A DNA stretch of 64,000 bases from Acidovorax sp. Leaf160 (GTDB lineage Bacteria; Pseudomonadota; Gammaproteobacteria; Burkholderiales; Burkholderiaceae_C). Within the stretch, counting starts at the first letter, position 1. The number at the start of each line of letters is the position of its first letter. The notes beneath the pieces are model-generated. The model was given only the letters and a program-made list of their open reading frames with translations. It had not been told where the DNA came from and searched no databases. The translations under genes and the position numbers were made by a program. Below are positions 46,686 to 55,879 of this stretch, one piece after another. The stretch covers positions 397,873 to 461,872 of the forward strand of contig NZ_LMOV01000001.1 in the NCBI RefSeq assembly GCF_001424265.1. The letters are read 5' to 3'.

Positions 46686-47303
46686 TTATAGATAGTGCGC
46701 CGTGGTCGTCATCACCTTGGCGGCTGCGCGCATGGCCCACCGTGCCGGCGCGGGAAGGGGCAGGGCGCCGGACGCCAGCGCATGGGCCGCATGGCGCTCC
46801 TCGTCCGCCTGCATGCGCACCACCACGGCGCGCGAGGCGTGGTCGGCGAGCGGCAGGCGGCTCAGGTGCCCCTTCAAATGCTGGGCCACCTGGCGCTCGG
46901 TTTCCACCACGAAGCCCAGGCTGGCGCGGTCGCTCACCTTCGCCGCCACCAGCCCGATCGTGAACGCCCCTGCGTACCAGAGCGGGTTCAGCAGGCTGGG
47001 ACGGGCGCCCAGTGCGTCCAGCCGCTCCTGGGTCCATGCCAGGTGATCGGTTTCCTCGCGCGCCGCATCCAGCAGATCGCGGCGCAGTGCCGGGTCCCGC
47101 GTCACGCTCGCCTGTGCCGTGTAGAGCGCCTGTGCGCACACCTCCCCGACATGGTTCACACGCATCAACGCACCGGAAAGCCGTTTTTCTGGCGCGGAAA
47201 GTGCTTGTTGCCCTGTGCCGCGGGCGGGGGAGGCCTCCGAAGCCGAAGGCTTGGCGAACAGGGTCTTGAGCGCGGCATCCGCGGCAATCAGTAATTTGTC
47301 CAT
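46686..47303 (-). CDS. coq7: Demethoxyubiquinone hydroxylase Coq7
   Basis: 205 residues. Coq7 hydroxylates 2-polyprenyl-3-methyl-6-methoxy-benzoquinol, the penultimate step of ubiquinone synthesis. The diiron ligands are all visible: E54 in [10 protein letters not shown]84 and H87 in REETDHL, E136 in VVETERQVA, and E168 and H171 in DEERHAA. The ATG opening [12 protein letters not shown] is the family start; a longer upstream frame is not supported. It is divergent from the porin gene, with a 295-base gap carrying both promoters. Confidence 0.96.
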   Translation of the reverse strand: MDKLLIAADAALKTLFAKPSASEASPARGTGQQALSAPEKRLSGALMRVNHVGEVCAQALYTAQASVTRDPALRRDLLDAAREETDHLAWTQERLDALGARPSLLNPLWYAGAFTIGLVAAKVSDRASLGFVVETERQVAQHLKGHLSRLPLADHASRAVVVRMQADEERHAAHALASGALPLPAPARWAMRAAAKVMTTTAHYL

Positions 47304-47598
47304 GGTGACGGCGAAAGTGAGGGAATCGGCCAGGGAATCAAGAGGAATCGGTGTAGGCGGGGACGACGCTGTTGCGAGGGTTTTCGTCGATTGCGCGGCC
47401 CTGTTGCAGCACTGCAACGGAATCCGCCTTCGCAATCGAATTGTGCGGGAATTCCTTTGCGAAACCCGCTGGCGTCTGTTGCAATACCCGTAACTTCCCC
47501 ACCAGGAGGTTGGCCCGGGGAACCGGCGAGGGCTGCGCGTCTTTCGCAGCTCGGCCCTCTGAACCGGCGCCCTCTGTTTAACCTTGGAGTAACTCGCA

Positions 47599-48648
47599 AT
47601 GAAAAAATCCCTGATTGCCCTGGCTGTGCTGGCTTCCTCCGGTGCTGCAATGGCTCAGTCGTCCGTGACGCTGTTCGGTATCGTCGACACCGGCGTGACC
47701 TACATCGACAACGCCAACCCAGCTGGCGACAACGTGTACGGCCTGACCACCAGCGGCAACGCGACGAGCCGCCTGGGCTTCCGCGGTACCGAAGATCTGG
47801 GTGGCGGCCTGAAGGCTGGCTTCTGGCTCGAAGGCGAAATCTTCGGTGACAACGGCAATGCTTCCGGTTTCAACTTCCAACGTCGTTCCACCATCAGCCT
47901 GATGGGCGGCTTCGGTGAAGTCCGTCTGGGCCGTGAACTGACCCCTGGCTACAGCAAGACCAGCGGCTACGACATCTTCGGTCAAACCGGTATCGGCCAA
48001 TTCAACGGCTGGCAAAACTGGAACGGCAGCCCAACGGCTGACGCTGGCAACGTGCGTTCCAGCAACATGGTCAGCTACTACACGCCTAACTTCGGCGGCT
48101 TCACCGCTGGTCTGGGCTACGGCTTCGACGAGCAAACCGTCGGCAAGGCTGGCCGCTACGCTGGTGGCTTCGGCGCCTACGACAACGGCCCTCTGAGCGT
48201 TGCTGTGTCGTACGACCAACGTGACCTGGTGAACGCTGCTAACGCCGCTGTTTCCCGTGACACCCTGACGGTTGGCGCTTCGTACAACCTGAACGTTGCC
48301 AAGCTGAGCACGATCCTGCAACAGTCGAAGTACGACCGTCCAGGCCAATCCGATGCCAAGTTCAACGCATACGCTCTGGGCGCTTCCGTGCCAGTCGGCG
48401 CCGGCGAATTCAAGCTGCAATACGCTCTGTACGACCAAAAGGCCATCGACTCCAAGGCTCACCAGCTGGCTATCGGCTACGTGCACAACCTGTCGAAGCG
48501 CACCGCTGTCTACGGCACGTACGCATACCTGAAGAACAAGGATGCTTCGAACCAAGCTCTGCCAGGCACCAAGGGCCTGTCGATCACGGGTCCTGGCGCT
48601 GGCGAAAACCAATCCGGCGTGCAAGTCGGCGTGCGCCACTCCTTCTAA
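47599..48648 (+). CDS. Outer-membrane porin (Omp32-like general porin)
   Basis: 349 residues. Cleavable signal [19 protein letters not shown], then [15 protein letters not shown], the typical first strand of betaproteobacterial porins. [21 protein letters not shown] and the terminal aromatic strand GVRHSF (C-terminal Phe for outer-membrane assembly) follow. It forms a trimeric 16-strand barrel for small anions and solutes. Codon use departs from its neighbours (many GCT, CGT and GTT codons), the mark of a very highly expressed gene rather than of transfer. GGAG nine bases before the ATG supports the start. A strong terminator follows. Confidence 0.96.
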   Translation: MKKSLIALAVLASSGAAMAQSSVTLFGIVDTGVTYIDNANPAGDNVYGLTTSGNATSRLGFRGTEDLGGGLKAGFWLEGEIFGDNGNASGFNFQRRSTISLMGGFGEVRLGRELTPGYSKTSGYDIFGQTGIGQFNGWQNWNGSPTADAGNVRSSNMVSYYTPNFGGFTAGLGYGFDEQTVGKAGRYAGGFGAYDNGPLSVAVSYDQRDLVNAANAAVSRDTLTVGASYNLNVAKLSTILQQSKYDRPGQSDAKFNAYALGASVPVGAGEFKLQYALYDQKAIDSKAHQLAIGYVHNLSKRTAVYGTYAYLKNKDASNQALPGTKGLSITGPGAGENQSGVQVGVRHSF

Positions 48649-48683
48649 TTCCTCGCTGGCATTCGCCAGCCTGGGTTAGCAAG

Positions 48684-48724
48684 ACAAAAAAACCGCTGCA
48701 TTCGTGCAGCGGTTTTTTTTTGTC
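48684..48724 (+). terminator. Intrinsic terminator after the first porin
   Basis: ACCGCTGCA pairs with TGCAGCGGT around a TTCG tetraloop; the stem is extended by an A-run on one side and nine T residues on the other. The symmetry means it could work on both strands, but only the plus strand has a gene ending here. It separates the two porins into independent transcripts. Confidence 0.95.
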
Positions 48725-48841
48725 GCATTGGTAACAGAAATCTAGGGAAAACGATTGTGGTTATGACGCGACCGGCCCTATCGATACGCAGTCTTGATTT
48801 CTAGAATGAAATCTTCCTCATCCTGCAGAAAGAGACAACAC

Positions 48842-50038
48842 ATGCGTACTTCGTCTGTGAAAAAAATGGTGGCGGTCACCGCCCTGGCAGTCGTGGGCCC
48901 CGTCGCATTTGCACAGCAGGCTGCCGTGAGCAGTGTGCAGCTGTACGGCATCGTGGACGTGGCGTACCGGCACACCAACAATGAAGGTGCCAACGCCAAT
49001 GACTCGCTCAGCCAGCTGGTCGGCGGCGGCATGTCGCAAAGCCGCTGGGGCATCAACGTGAATGAGGAGCTGGGTGGCGGGCTCAAGGCCATCGCCAACC
49101 TGGAAAACCGCTTCGGCGCCGACACCGGCACCCCGACCACGCCGTACTTCCAACAGTCGTGGGTCGGTCTGCAAGGCGGTTTCGGCCGCCTGACGCTGGG
49201 TCGTCAATACAACATGCTGTTCGACCTGGTGACCTCCACCTATTCGTCCTTCCCCTATTCGCCCTACATGGAGGCCTACAAGCCCGAACTGGGCATGGCC
49301 ATGGGCGCACGCGCCAACAACGCCATCAAGTACATGGCCGAAGTGGGCGGCCTGCGCGGTGCGCTGCAGTACTCCTTCGACGAAGGCAATACGGTCGACC
49401 AGCTGGGCACCTCGGTCAATCCAGCGGGCGCGATCCGCACCGCGGGTGGCTACCTGCGCTACGCCACCGGCGGCTGGGCCGGCGGTGTCGGTTACCTGAA
49501 CACCCGCCTGCCGGGCGGCACCAAGGTCGATGCCTGGACGGCGGGCGGCTCCTACCGCACCGGCCCCTGGTACCTGAACCTGGGCTACGGCCTCAACAAG
49601 CGCCAGGATGACTATCCGCTGAGCGCTTCCGGCGTGGTGGACAGCGCCCTGATGGGTGCCTACTGGTCGGGCTCGTCCAATGGCGGTTTCCTTCCAGGCG
49701 CATCCGTCAACCCGGCGGCCCCCGCCACCTTGCTGGCCCTGCGCAACCACGCAGACAAGCGCCAGATGTACAAGGCCGGCTTCGGTTACCAGGCCACGCC
49801 CCAGATCAACGTGGGCCTGCATTACTTCCACGCCCGCCAGAGCGGCTCTGCCTCCGGTGCCTACAACGGCAAGGCCAACTTCCTGGTGTCCGTGCTGGAC
49901 TACGCGCTTTCCAAGCGCACTGATGCGTATTTCGCGCTCGACCACACCCGCGTGAGCGGCGGCGCCGGCATGGCGCTGGACGCCAACGGCGCCCGTACCC
50001 GCACCGGCATCACGGTGGGCATGCGTCACCGCTTCTGA
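48842..50038 (+). CDS. Second outer-membrane porin
   Basis: 398 residues with signal peptide (KKMVAVTALAVVGPVAFA) and mature start SVQLYGIVDVAYRH. Further signatures are SRWGINVNEELGGGLKAIANLE, GGFGRLTLGRQYN and the closing strand TGITVGMRHRF with C-terminal Phe. It belongs to the same family as the preceding gene but is a divergent paralogue, longer and with the normal high-GC codon use of the region. It is therefore probably less expressed or conditional. AGAAAGAGA ahead of the ATG at 48842 is the likely ribosome site; an earlier in-frame ATG at 48794 would spoil the signal peptide. Confidence 0.95.
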   Translation: MRTSSVKKMVAVTALAVVGPVAFAQQAAVSSVQLYGIVDVAYRHTNNEGANANDSLSQLVGGGMSQSRWGINVNEELGGGLKAIANLENRFGADTGTPTTPYFQQSWVGLQGGFGRLTLGRQYNMLFDLVTSTYSSFPYSPYMEAYKPELGMAMGARANNAIKYMAEVGGLRGALQYSFDEGNTVDQLGTSVNPAGAIRTAGGYLRYATGGWAGGVGYLNTRLPGGTKVDAWTAGGSYRTGPWYLNLGYGLNKRQDDYPLSASGVVDSALMGAYWSGSSNGGFLPGASVNPAAPATLLALRNHADKRQMYKAGFGYQATPQINVGLHYFHARQSGSASGAYNGKANFLVSVLDYALSKRTDAYFALDHTRVSGGAGMALDANGARTRTGITVGMRHRF

Positions 50039-50581
50039 TGGCGCCCGGGGCGGCGGCGCCCTGCGCCGTTGCCCGTGCGAGCGACCCACGGGGCCCGATG
50101 GTTCCTGGAATCAGCCAAGCCGACCGCCCGACCGGGTGGTCGGCTTCGTTTTTTCCAGCGGCTGCCCGCTCCTCCGCCATTCGCGGGTACGGCGGCGACG
50201 GGCGTTGCAGCGGCGCCCTCACGCCGTTGAGGCGACGGCCCGCGTGAGGTTGGCATCGGCCTTGCTCTGAACCCGCAGGGGCCGATGACCTGGTGCGCCA
50301 ACGCACCATCGGTGGGAATGCGCGGGCGGCCGGAGCGCCATGCCCGCGCATCACCCGGCCCTGCTGCCAGCGAGCAGCGCACCGCGGCGTTGACCCATGA
50401 CGCTTGCTGCCCGTTTGCAATCCCCGGATCCCTCCATCCTTCCTTCCACGTGGCCCTGCCGTTCATCCGCCCCGTCGCCCGTCCGGCGGTCCGCACCCTG
50501 CTGCCCCTTGGCCCGCACAGGCTTAGGTCCGATTCCGGCTGGCTCCCTGCTAGCATGCCCCGTCCAACTCCGGTTCTCTGA
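50039..50581. other. Intergenic region between porin and peptide transporter
   Basis: 543 bases. The first part holds the porin terminator (50117-50154). The rest, 50160-50581, should contain the promoter of the transporter operon; I see no clear consensus elements. Short open frames run through it on both strands, but none has a ribosome site and recognisable protein together. Confidence 0.55.
50117..50154 (+). terminator. Intrinsic terminator after the second porin
   Basis: AAGCCGACC (50117-50125) pairs perfectly with GGTCGGCTT (50138-50146) over a 12-base loop, followed by CG and six T residues. It lies 79 bases after the porin stop codon. Confidence 0.92.
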
Positions 50582-51562
50582 ATGCTCGCCTTTATCCTGC
50601 GCCGCCTCATCCAGGCCGTGATCGTCATGGTCACCGTGGCCTTCATTTCCTTCATGCTCTTTCAGTATGTCGGCGACCCGGTCGTCTTCCTGCTGGGGCA
50701 GGACGCGACGCCCGAGCAGATCCGCGACATGCGCGCAGCGCTCGGGCTCGACAAGCCCTTCATCGTGCAGTTCTGGCATTTCCTGGTGAATGCGGCCCAG
50801 GGCGAATTCGGTCTCAGCCTGCGGCAGGGCGCCAAGGTGTCGCGGCTGATCGCCGAGCGGTTCCCGGCCACGCTCGAGCTGGCGCTGGTCGCCGCGTTGA
50901 TGGCCCTGTTGATCGGCGTGCCGATGGGCGTCTATGCCGCGCTGCGCCGGGGCACCTTCACCAGCCAGCTCTTCATGACGCTGTCGCTGCTGGGCGTGTC
51001 GCTGCCCACCTTCCTGATCGGCATCCTGCTGATCCTGGTGTTCGCCGTGCACCTGGGCTGGTTCCCCAGCTTCGGACGGGGCGATGTGACGCAACTGGGC
51101 TGGTGGAGCACCGGCCTGCTGACCGCCAAGGGCTGGCACCACATCGTGCTGCCGGCGGTGACGCTGGCCATCTACCAGCTCACCCTCATCATGCGGCTGG
51201 TGCGTGCCGAGATGCTGGAGGTGCTGCGCGCCGACTACATCAAGTTCGCGCGTGCGCGGGGCCTCACCGACCGCGCCATCCACTTCGGCCATGCGCTCAA
51301 GAACACGCTGGTGCCCGTGATGACCATCACCGGCCTGCAGCTGGGTGGCCTGATCGCCTTCGCCATCATCACCGAGACGGTGTTCCAGTGGCCGGGCATG
51401 GGGCTCCTGTTCATCCAGGCCGTCACCTTTGCCGACATTCCCGTCATGGCCGCCTACCTGTGCCTGATCGCGCTGATCTTCGTCGTCATCAACCTGGTGG
51501 TGGACCTGCTGTATTTCGTGGTCGATCCGCGCCTGCGCGTCGGCAAGGCTGGAGGACATTGA
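50582..51562 (+). CDS. Peptide ABC transporter permease (DppB/OppB family)
   Basis: 326 residues. First permease of a dipeptide/oligopeptide/nickel-type importer. The N-terminal MLAFILRRLIQAVIVMVTVAF and GDPVVFLLG are standard. EAA-loop sequence RADYIKFARARGLTDRAIHF docks the ATPases, and six TM segments can be made out. The C-terminus VVDLLYFVVDPRLRVG is typical. It is followed by a 277-base gap that contains the long structured repeat, then by the M20 and binding-protein genes on the same strand. Confidence 0.94.
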   Translation: MLAFILRRLIQAVIVMVTVAFISFMLFQYVGDPVVFLLGQDATPEQIRDMRAALGLDKPFIVQFWHFLVNAAQGEFGLSLRQGAKVSRLIAERFPATLELALVAALMALLIGVPMGVYAALRRGTFTSQLFMTLSLLGVSLPTFLIGILLILVFAVHLGWFPSFGRGDVTQLGWWSTGLLTAKGWHHIVLPAVTLAIYQLTLIMRLVRAEMLEVLRADYIKFARARGLTDRAIHFGHALKNTLVPVMTITGLQLGGLIAFAIITETVFQWPGMGLLFIQAVTFADIPVMAAYLCLIALIFVVINLVVDLLYFVVDPRLRVGKAGGH

Positions 51563-51569
51563 GTGAGTC

Positions 51570-51780
51570 ACCCCCCTGAGCGGCTTTGCCGCTCCGTGCC
51601 CCCGCCAGAGGCGCTGGCCCTTCGTGCACGTCCGAGCCTGCGCAGGCAGGCTTGGAGCCCCGGCACTCAGCCCCCGCTCTCGTCGCGCTGTGCGCTCCGG
51701 GCAGCAGGACGACGCCAGTGGCCTGGCAAAGCCAGTGCCACGGCGCCTGCTGGCATGGCCTGCTCCGCTGCCCCCGGACG
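51570..51780 (+). repeat. Long structured interspersed repeat, copy 2 (permease-amidohydrolase spacer)
   Basis: Reverse-oriented on the plus strand relative to the copies at 40682 and 60178, so in the same orientation relative to its own operon. It starts eight bases after the permease stop with CCCCCCTGAGCGGC-TTT-GCCGCTC, a perfect hairpin. It then carries an extra ~75 bases absent from the other copies, and resumes with CCCCGCTCTCG, CCAGTGGCCTGGC-AAA-GCCAG (second hairpin) and GCCTGCTGGCATGGCCTGCT. Confidence 0.85.
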
Positions 51781-51839
51781 GGTGAAGCCATGCCGGTTGG
51801 ATGCGTTGTGGGCGACGCACAGCACCATGGACCACTGAT

Positions 51840-53087
51840 ATGAACCTTTCCTCCACCACCCCCACGCGGGCACAGCCACCGCGCCTGAAAGCCGGCGGCC
51901 GTGCCTTCGCGCAGATCGCGCAGTTCCACCCCGAACTCACCGCCTTCCGCCGCGACCTGCATGCGCATCCCGAGCTGGGCTTCGAGGAGGTCTACACCGG
52001 CGCGCGCGTCAAGGAAGCGCTCAAGGTCTGCGGCGTCGACGAGATCCACGACGGCATCGGGCGCACCGGCATCGTCGCGCTCATCCGCGGCCAGGGGCGG
52101 GGCAGCGGCAGCATGGTCGGCCTGCGCGCCGACATGGATGCCTTGCCGATGTCCGAGCAGGGCGAGGTGCCCTGGCGCTCCTGCAAGCCTGGCCTGATGC
52201 ACGGCTGCGGCCACGACGGGCACACCGCCATGCTGGTGGGCGCGGCCCGCTACCTGGCCGCCACGCGCAACTTCGACGGCACGGCCGTGCTCATCTTCCA
52301 GCCCGGCGAGGAGGGCTTCGCCGGCGCGCGGGTGATGATCGAGGACGGCCTGTTCGAGCGCTTCCCGGTGCAGTCCGTCTTCGCCATGCACAACTGGCCG
52401 GCCATGAAGCCGGGCACGGTGGGCATCAACGACGGCGCCATGATGGCGGCGGCCGACCGCATCACCATCGAGATCAGCGGCCGCGGGGGCCACGGCGCGC
52501 ACGCCTACCAGACGGTGGACGTGGTGCTGGTGGCGGCGCACATCATCACGGCGGTGCAGGGCATCGTCTCGCGCAATGTGCGGCCGCTCGACAGCGCCGT
52601 CATCAGCCTGTGCGCCGTGCAGGCGGGCGACCTGGGCGCCTTCAGCGTGCTGCCCGGCAGCGCCACCCTGGTGGGCACCGTGCGCAGCTTCGACCCCGCC
52701 GTGCAGGCGATGGTGGAGCGCCGCATCCAGGAGCTGTGCGCCGCCATCGCCCTCGGTTTCGGCGCCACGGCCACCGTGCGCTACGAGCGCATCTACCCGG
52801 CCACCATCAACACCGCCAGCCACGCCATCTTCGCGGGCGACGTGGCGCAGAGCCTGGTGGGTGCCGACAACGTGGTGCGCGACCTGGAGCCCAGCATGGG
52901 CGCCGAAGACTTCTCGTTCATGCTGCAGAGCCGCCCCGGCGCCTACCTGCGCATCGGACAGGGCATGGGGCCGGGCAACAGCGCGCTGCACAACAGCCGC
53001 TACGACTTCAACGACGACATCCTGCCGCTGGGCGCCGCGCTGCACGCCAGCCTGATCGAGCAGGCCATGCCGCTGGCCACGCTGTGA
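51840..53087 (+). CDS. M20 family amidohydrolase (hippurate/N-acyl-amino-acid hydrolase type)
   Basis: 415 residues. Zinc/manganese-dependent amidohydrolase: FRRDLHAHPELGFEE at the start, metal motif MHGCGHDGHTAM, VLIFQPGEEGFAGA (catalytic Glu), the dimerisation-domain motif GRGGHGAHAY and GAEDFSFM near the end. Family members release amino acids from N-acyl or peptide bonds. It lies inside the peptide-uptake operon between a permease and the binding protein, which suggests that it processes the imported substrate. There is no signal peptide, so it acts in the cytoplasm. The ATG at 51840 gives MNLSSTTPTR followed by a short linker. Confidence 0.94.
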   Translation: MNLSSTTPTRAQPPRLKAGGRAFAQIAQFHPELTAFRRDLHAHPELGFEEVYTGARVKEALKVCGVDEIHDGIGRTGIVALIRGQGRGSGSMVGLRADMDALPMSEQGEVPWRSCKPGLMHGCGHDGHTAMLVGAARYLAATRNFDGTAVLIFQPGEEGFAGARVMIEDGLFERFPVQSVFAMHNWPAMKPGTVGINDGAMMAAADRITIEISGRGGHGAHAYQTVDVVLVAAHIITAVQGIVSRNVRPLDSAVISLCAVQAGDLGAFSVLPGSATLVGTVRSFDPAVQAMVERRIQELCAAIALGFGATATVRYERIYPATINTASHAIFAGDVAQSLVGADNVVRDLEPSMGAEDFSFMLQSRPGAYLRIGQGMGPGNSALHNSRYDFNDDILPLGAALHASLIEQAMPLATL

Positions 53088-53095
53088 GGGCCGCC

Positions 53096-54703
53096 ATGAC
53101 TTCCGCCCCACCCGTGCCGCGTCTGAAAATCATGCGAAAACTGGCCTGGGCGCCCATGTTGATTGCGCTTCTTGCTATCACTACGGTAGCGTCGGCGCAA
53201 GTGGTTCGCGTGGCCAACCAGGGCGACGCGACTTCGCTCGACCCGCACTCGCTCAACGAGTCGCTGCAACTCAGCCTGCTCGGCAACGTGTACGAGCCGC
53301 TGATCACCCGCAACCGCGACCTGAGCCTGGCGCCCGCGCTCGCCACCGCCTGGCGGCAGACGGCGCCCACCGTATGGCGCTTCGAGCTGCGCCAAGGCGT
53401 GCGCTTCCACGACGGCACGCCGTTCACGGCCGACGACGCGGTGTTCTCGCTGGCCCGCACCCGCATGGACGGCTCCGACATGAAGAGCCACACCAACTAC
53501 ATCAAGGAGGCGCGCAAGCTGGACGACCACACGGTGGAGATCGAGACCACCGTGCCGTTTCCCGTGCTGCCGGACGTGCTCACCATGGTCTACATGATGA
53601 GCCGGCAGTGGTGCGAGGCCCAGCATGCCGAGGCGCCGGCCGACCGCCGCAGCGGCGCGGAGAACGCGGCTTCGTTCCAGGCCAACGGCACCGGCCCGTT
53701 CCGCGTGCGCGACCGCCAGCCCGGTGTGCGCACCGTGTTCGCGCGCCACACCGACTACTGGGCGCCACTCGATGGCAGCCCGGCCGAGGTCATCTTCACG
53801 CCCATCGGCAGCGACGCCACGCGCGTCGCCGCGCTGCTGTCGGGCCAGGTGGACGTGATGGAGCCGGTGCCGGTGCAGGATCTGGCCCGCGTCAACGCCG
53901 GCCCGGGCACCCGCGCGGTGACCGGCCCGGAATTGCGCACGCTCTTCCTGGGCATGGACCAGCAGCGCGATGAGCTGCTCCATTCCAGCGTGAAGGGCAG
54001 GAACCCGTTCAAGGACGTGCGCGTGCGCCGGGCCTTCTACCAGGCCATCGATATCGACGGCATCCAGAAGACGGTGATGCGCGGCGCCTCCAACCCGTCC
54101 GCGCTGCTGGTCGGCCCGGGCGTCAATGGCTTCCAGCCCGACATGAAGCGCCTGCCCTACGACGTGCGCGCGGCCCAGCGGCTGATGAACGAGGCCGGCT
54201 ACGGCAGCGGCTTCGAGATCACGCTCAACTGCCCGAGCGACCGCTATGTGAACGACGCGCTCATCTGCCAGGCCGTGGCCGCCAACCTGGCGCGCATCCA
54301 GGTCAAGGTGCGGGTGCAGGCCGAACCCAAGGCCAGCTACTTCCCGAAGGTGCTGCGCCGCGATACCAGCTTCTATCTGCTGGGCTGGACGCCCGCCACC
54401 TACGACGCCTACAACGCCATGAACGCGCTGATGGCCTGCGTGGACGGCAAGGGCGCGGGCCAGTACAACCTGGGCAGCTACTGCAACCCGCGGGTGGACG
54501 AGCTGACGCGCCGCGTGCTGACCGAGCAGGACAAGGACCGCCGCAACGCCATGATCCGCGAAGCCTTCCAGCTGCACGCCGCCGACGTGGGCCACATACC
54601 GCTGCACCAGCAGGCGCTGGCCTGGGGCGTGTCCACCAAGGCCAGCGTGGTGCAGCTGGCCGACAACGCCATGCCCTTCAAGTGGATGAGCATCAGCCCG
54701 TAG
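53096..54703 (+). CDS. Peptide ABC transporter substrate-binding protein (SBP family 5)
   Basis: 535 residues. Periplasmic binding component: signal peptide with basic MRK and h-region MLIALLAITTVASA, then VVRVANQGDATSLDPHSLNE and NVYEPLITRNRDLSLAPALA. The family motif FRLRQGVRFHDG-like reads FELRQGVRFHDGTPFTADDAV. Position-specific contacts cannot be assigned. The ATG at 53096 lies eight bases after the amidohydrolase stop; an ATG at 53132 (MRKLAW) would give a shorter, more standard signal peptide and is quite possible. Part of the h-region is encoded by an interspersed-repeat-like palindrome. Confidence 0.94.
   Translation: MTSAPPVPRLKIMRKLAWAPMLIALLAITTVASAQVVRVANQGDATSLDPHSLNESLQLSLLGNVYEPLITRNRDLSLAPALATAWRQTAPTVWRFELRQGVRFHDGTPFTADDAVFSLARTRMDGSDMKSHTNYIKEARKLDDHTVEIETTVPFPVLPDVLTMVYMMSRQWCEAQHAEAPADRRSGAENAASFQANGTGPFRVRDRQPGVRTVFARHTDYWAPLDGSPAEVIFTPIGSDATRVAALLSGQVDVMEPVPVQDLARVNAGPGTRAVTGPELRTLFLGMDQQRDELLHSSVKGRNPFKDVRVRRAFYQAIDIDGIQKTVMRGASNPSALLVGPGVNGFQPDMKRLPYDVRAAQRLMNEAGYGSGFEITLNCPSDRYVNDALICQAVAANLARIQVKVRVQAEPKASYFPKVLRRDTSFYLLGWTPATYDAYNAMNALMACVDGKGAGQYNLGSYCNPRVDELTRRVLTEQDKDRRNAMIREAFQLHAADVGHIPLHQQALAWGVSTKASVVQLADNAMPFKWMSISP
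53165..53190 (+). repeat. AT-palindrome repeat-like stretch inside the binding-protein signal sequence
   Basis: GCGCTTCTT followed by the imperfect palindrome GCTATCACTACGGTAGC, resembling the 3' half of the ~55-base interspersed element (GCGCTT...GCTAT...ATAGC). The palindrome is in frame and encodes Ala27-Ile-Thr-Thr-Val-Ala32 at the end of the signal peptide. It is more degenerate than the stretch in gspD, so chance similarity is possible. Confidence 0.4.
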
Positions 54704-54847
54704 CGCGGTGGCGCCGCCTGCCGACGACCCGTGCCCGGCGCCGCAGAGCGCACCGCACCGGCCGTCCAGGCGCCCAGGCGACCCCGCCTTTGTTTCTCCG
54801 TTTTTCCTGTTTTTTCCCTGTTCCCTGAGTCTCCCGAGAGCCCCACG

Positions 54848-55765
54848 ATGAAGACAACCCTGTTCCGCTGGTACGACAGCGACGTCGGCCACAGTTTCCG
54901 CACCTCGCCGGTGGCCATCGGCGCGGCGCTGGTGGCGCTGGTGTGCGTCATCTGCGCGGTGTTCGCCGCCTGGGTGGCGCCGCACAACCCGTTCGACCTG
55001 ACCACGCTGGAGCTGTCCGATGCACGCCTGCCGCCCGGCTGGAACAGCGAGGGCGGCGGCACCTGGAAGTACCCCCTGGGCACCGACGACCAGGGCCGCG
55101 ACATCCTCTCAGCCGTGATCTACGGCGCGCGCATCTCGCTCATCGTCGGCTTCGCGTCGGTGATCCTGTCGGTGGTGGTGGGCGTGGCGCTGGGCCTGCT
55201 GGCCGGCTTCAAGGGCGGCTGGATCGACGGCGTGCTGATGCGCCTGTGCGACGTGATGCTGTCGTTCCCGGCCATCCTGGTGGCGCTGCTGATCGCGGGC
55301 GTCGGCCGGGCGGTGTTCCCGAACGCGGGCGAGTCGATGGCCTTCGGCGTGCTGATCCTGTCCATCTCGCTGACCGGCTGGGTGCAGTACGCCCGCACCG
55401 TGCGCGGCTCCACGCTGGTCGAGCGCAACAAGGAATACGTGCAGGCCGCGCGGGTCACGGGCGTGTCGTCCCTGTCGATCATGCGGCGCCATGTGCTGCC
55501 CAACGTGCTGGGCCCGGTCATGGTGCTGGCCACCATCCAGGTGGCGACGGCCATCATCACCGAGGCCACGCTGTCCTTTCTGGGCGTGGGCGCGCCACCC
55601 ACCTCGCCCTCGCTGGGCACGCTGATCCGCATCGGCAACGACTACCTCTTTTCCGGCGAATGGTGGATCACCGTGTTCCCGGGCGTGATGCTGGTGCTGA
55701 TCGCCATCTCGGTGAACCTGCTGGGCGACTGGCTGCGCGATGCGCTCAACCCCCGCCTGCGCTGA
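54848..55765 (+). CDS. Peptide ABC transporter permease (DppC/OppC family)
   Basis: 305 residues, the second permease. An N-terminal cytoplasmic part (FRWYDSDVGHSFRTSP) precedes the first TM (ALVALVCVICAVFAAWVAP). The DppC hallmarks YPLGTDDQGRDILSAVIYGARISL, the EAA loop KEYVQAARVTGVSSLSIMRR and EATLSFLGVG-PP are clear. It follows the binding protein by 144 bases. A start at the ATG 54848 is supported by length and by alignment with the family N-terminus. Confidence 0.95.
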   Translation: MKTTLFRWYDSDVGHSFRTSPVAIGAALVALVCVICAVFAAWVAPHNPFDLTTLELSDARLPPGWNSEGGGTWKYPLGTDDQGRDILSAVIYGARISLIVGFASVILSVVVGVALGLLAGFKGGWIDGVLMRLCDVMLSFPAILVALLIAGVGRAVFPNAGESMAFGVLILSISLTGWVQYARTVRGSTLVERNKEYVQAARVTGVSSLSIMRRHVLPNVLGPVMVLATIQVATAIITEATLSFLGVGAPPTSPSLGTLIRIGNDYLFSGEWWITVFPGVMLVLIAISVNLLGDWLRDALNPRLR

Positions 55766-55789
55766 GCGCCCCCGGGCAGGAATTTGAAT

Positions 55790-55844
55790 CAAATCGGCCG
55801 CAAGCGCTGGATATATAAGCGCATGCAGCTATTAAAAGTATAGC
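55790..55844 (+). repeat. AT-palindrome interspersed repeat, copy 3 (permease-ATPase spacer)
   Basis: A complete 55-base copy: CAAATCGGCC, then CAAGCGCTGGATATATAAGC (55801-55820) and a terminal GCTATTAAAAGTATAGC. It lies 24 bases after the permease stop and 35 bases before the first ATPase gene, in the transporter operon. It is in the same orientation relative to transcription as the ilvA-cobS copy. Confidence 0.85.
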
Positions 55845-55879
55845 AACCATGATGAATCCGAAATCCGAAGGACGGGCCG

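Noticed and set aside
47599-48648. Porin codon bias as a sign of horizontal transfer
   Set aside because: The bias towards a restricted codon set fits a very highly expressed native outer-membrane protein, and the family is native to this group.
50351-51940. Long minus-strand frame over the peptide permease and the repeat
   Set aside because: It covers a certain permease gene on the other strand and the non-coding repeat; translation shows no recognisable protein.
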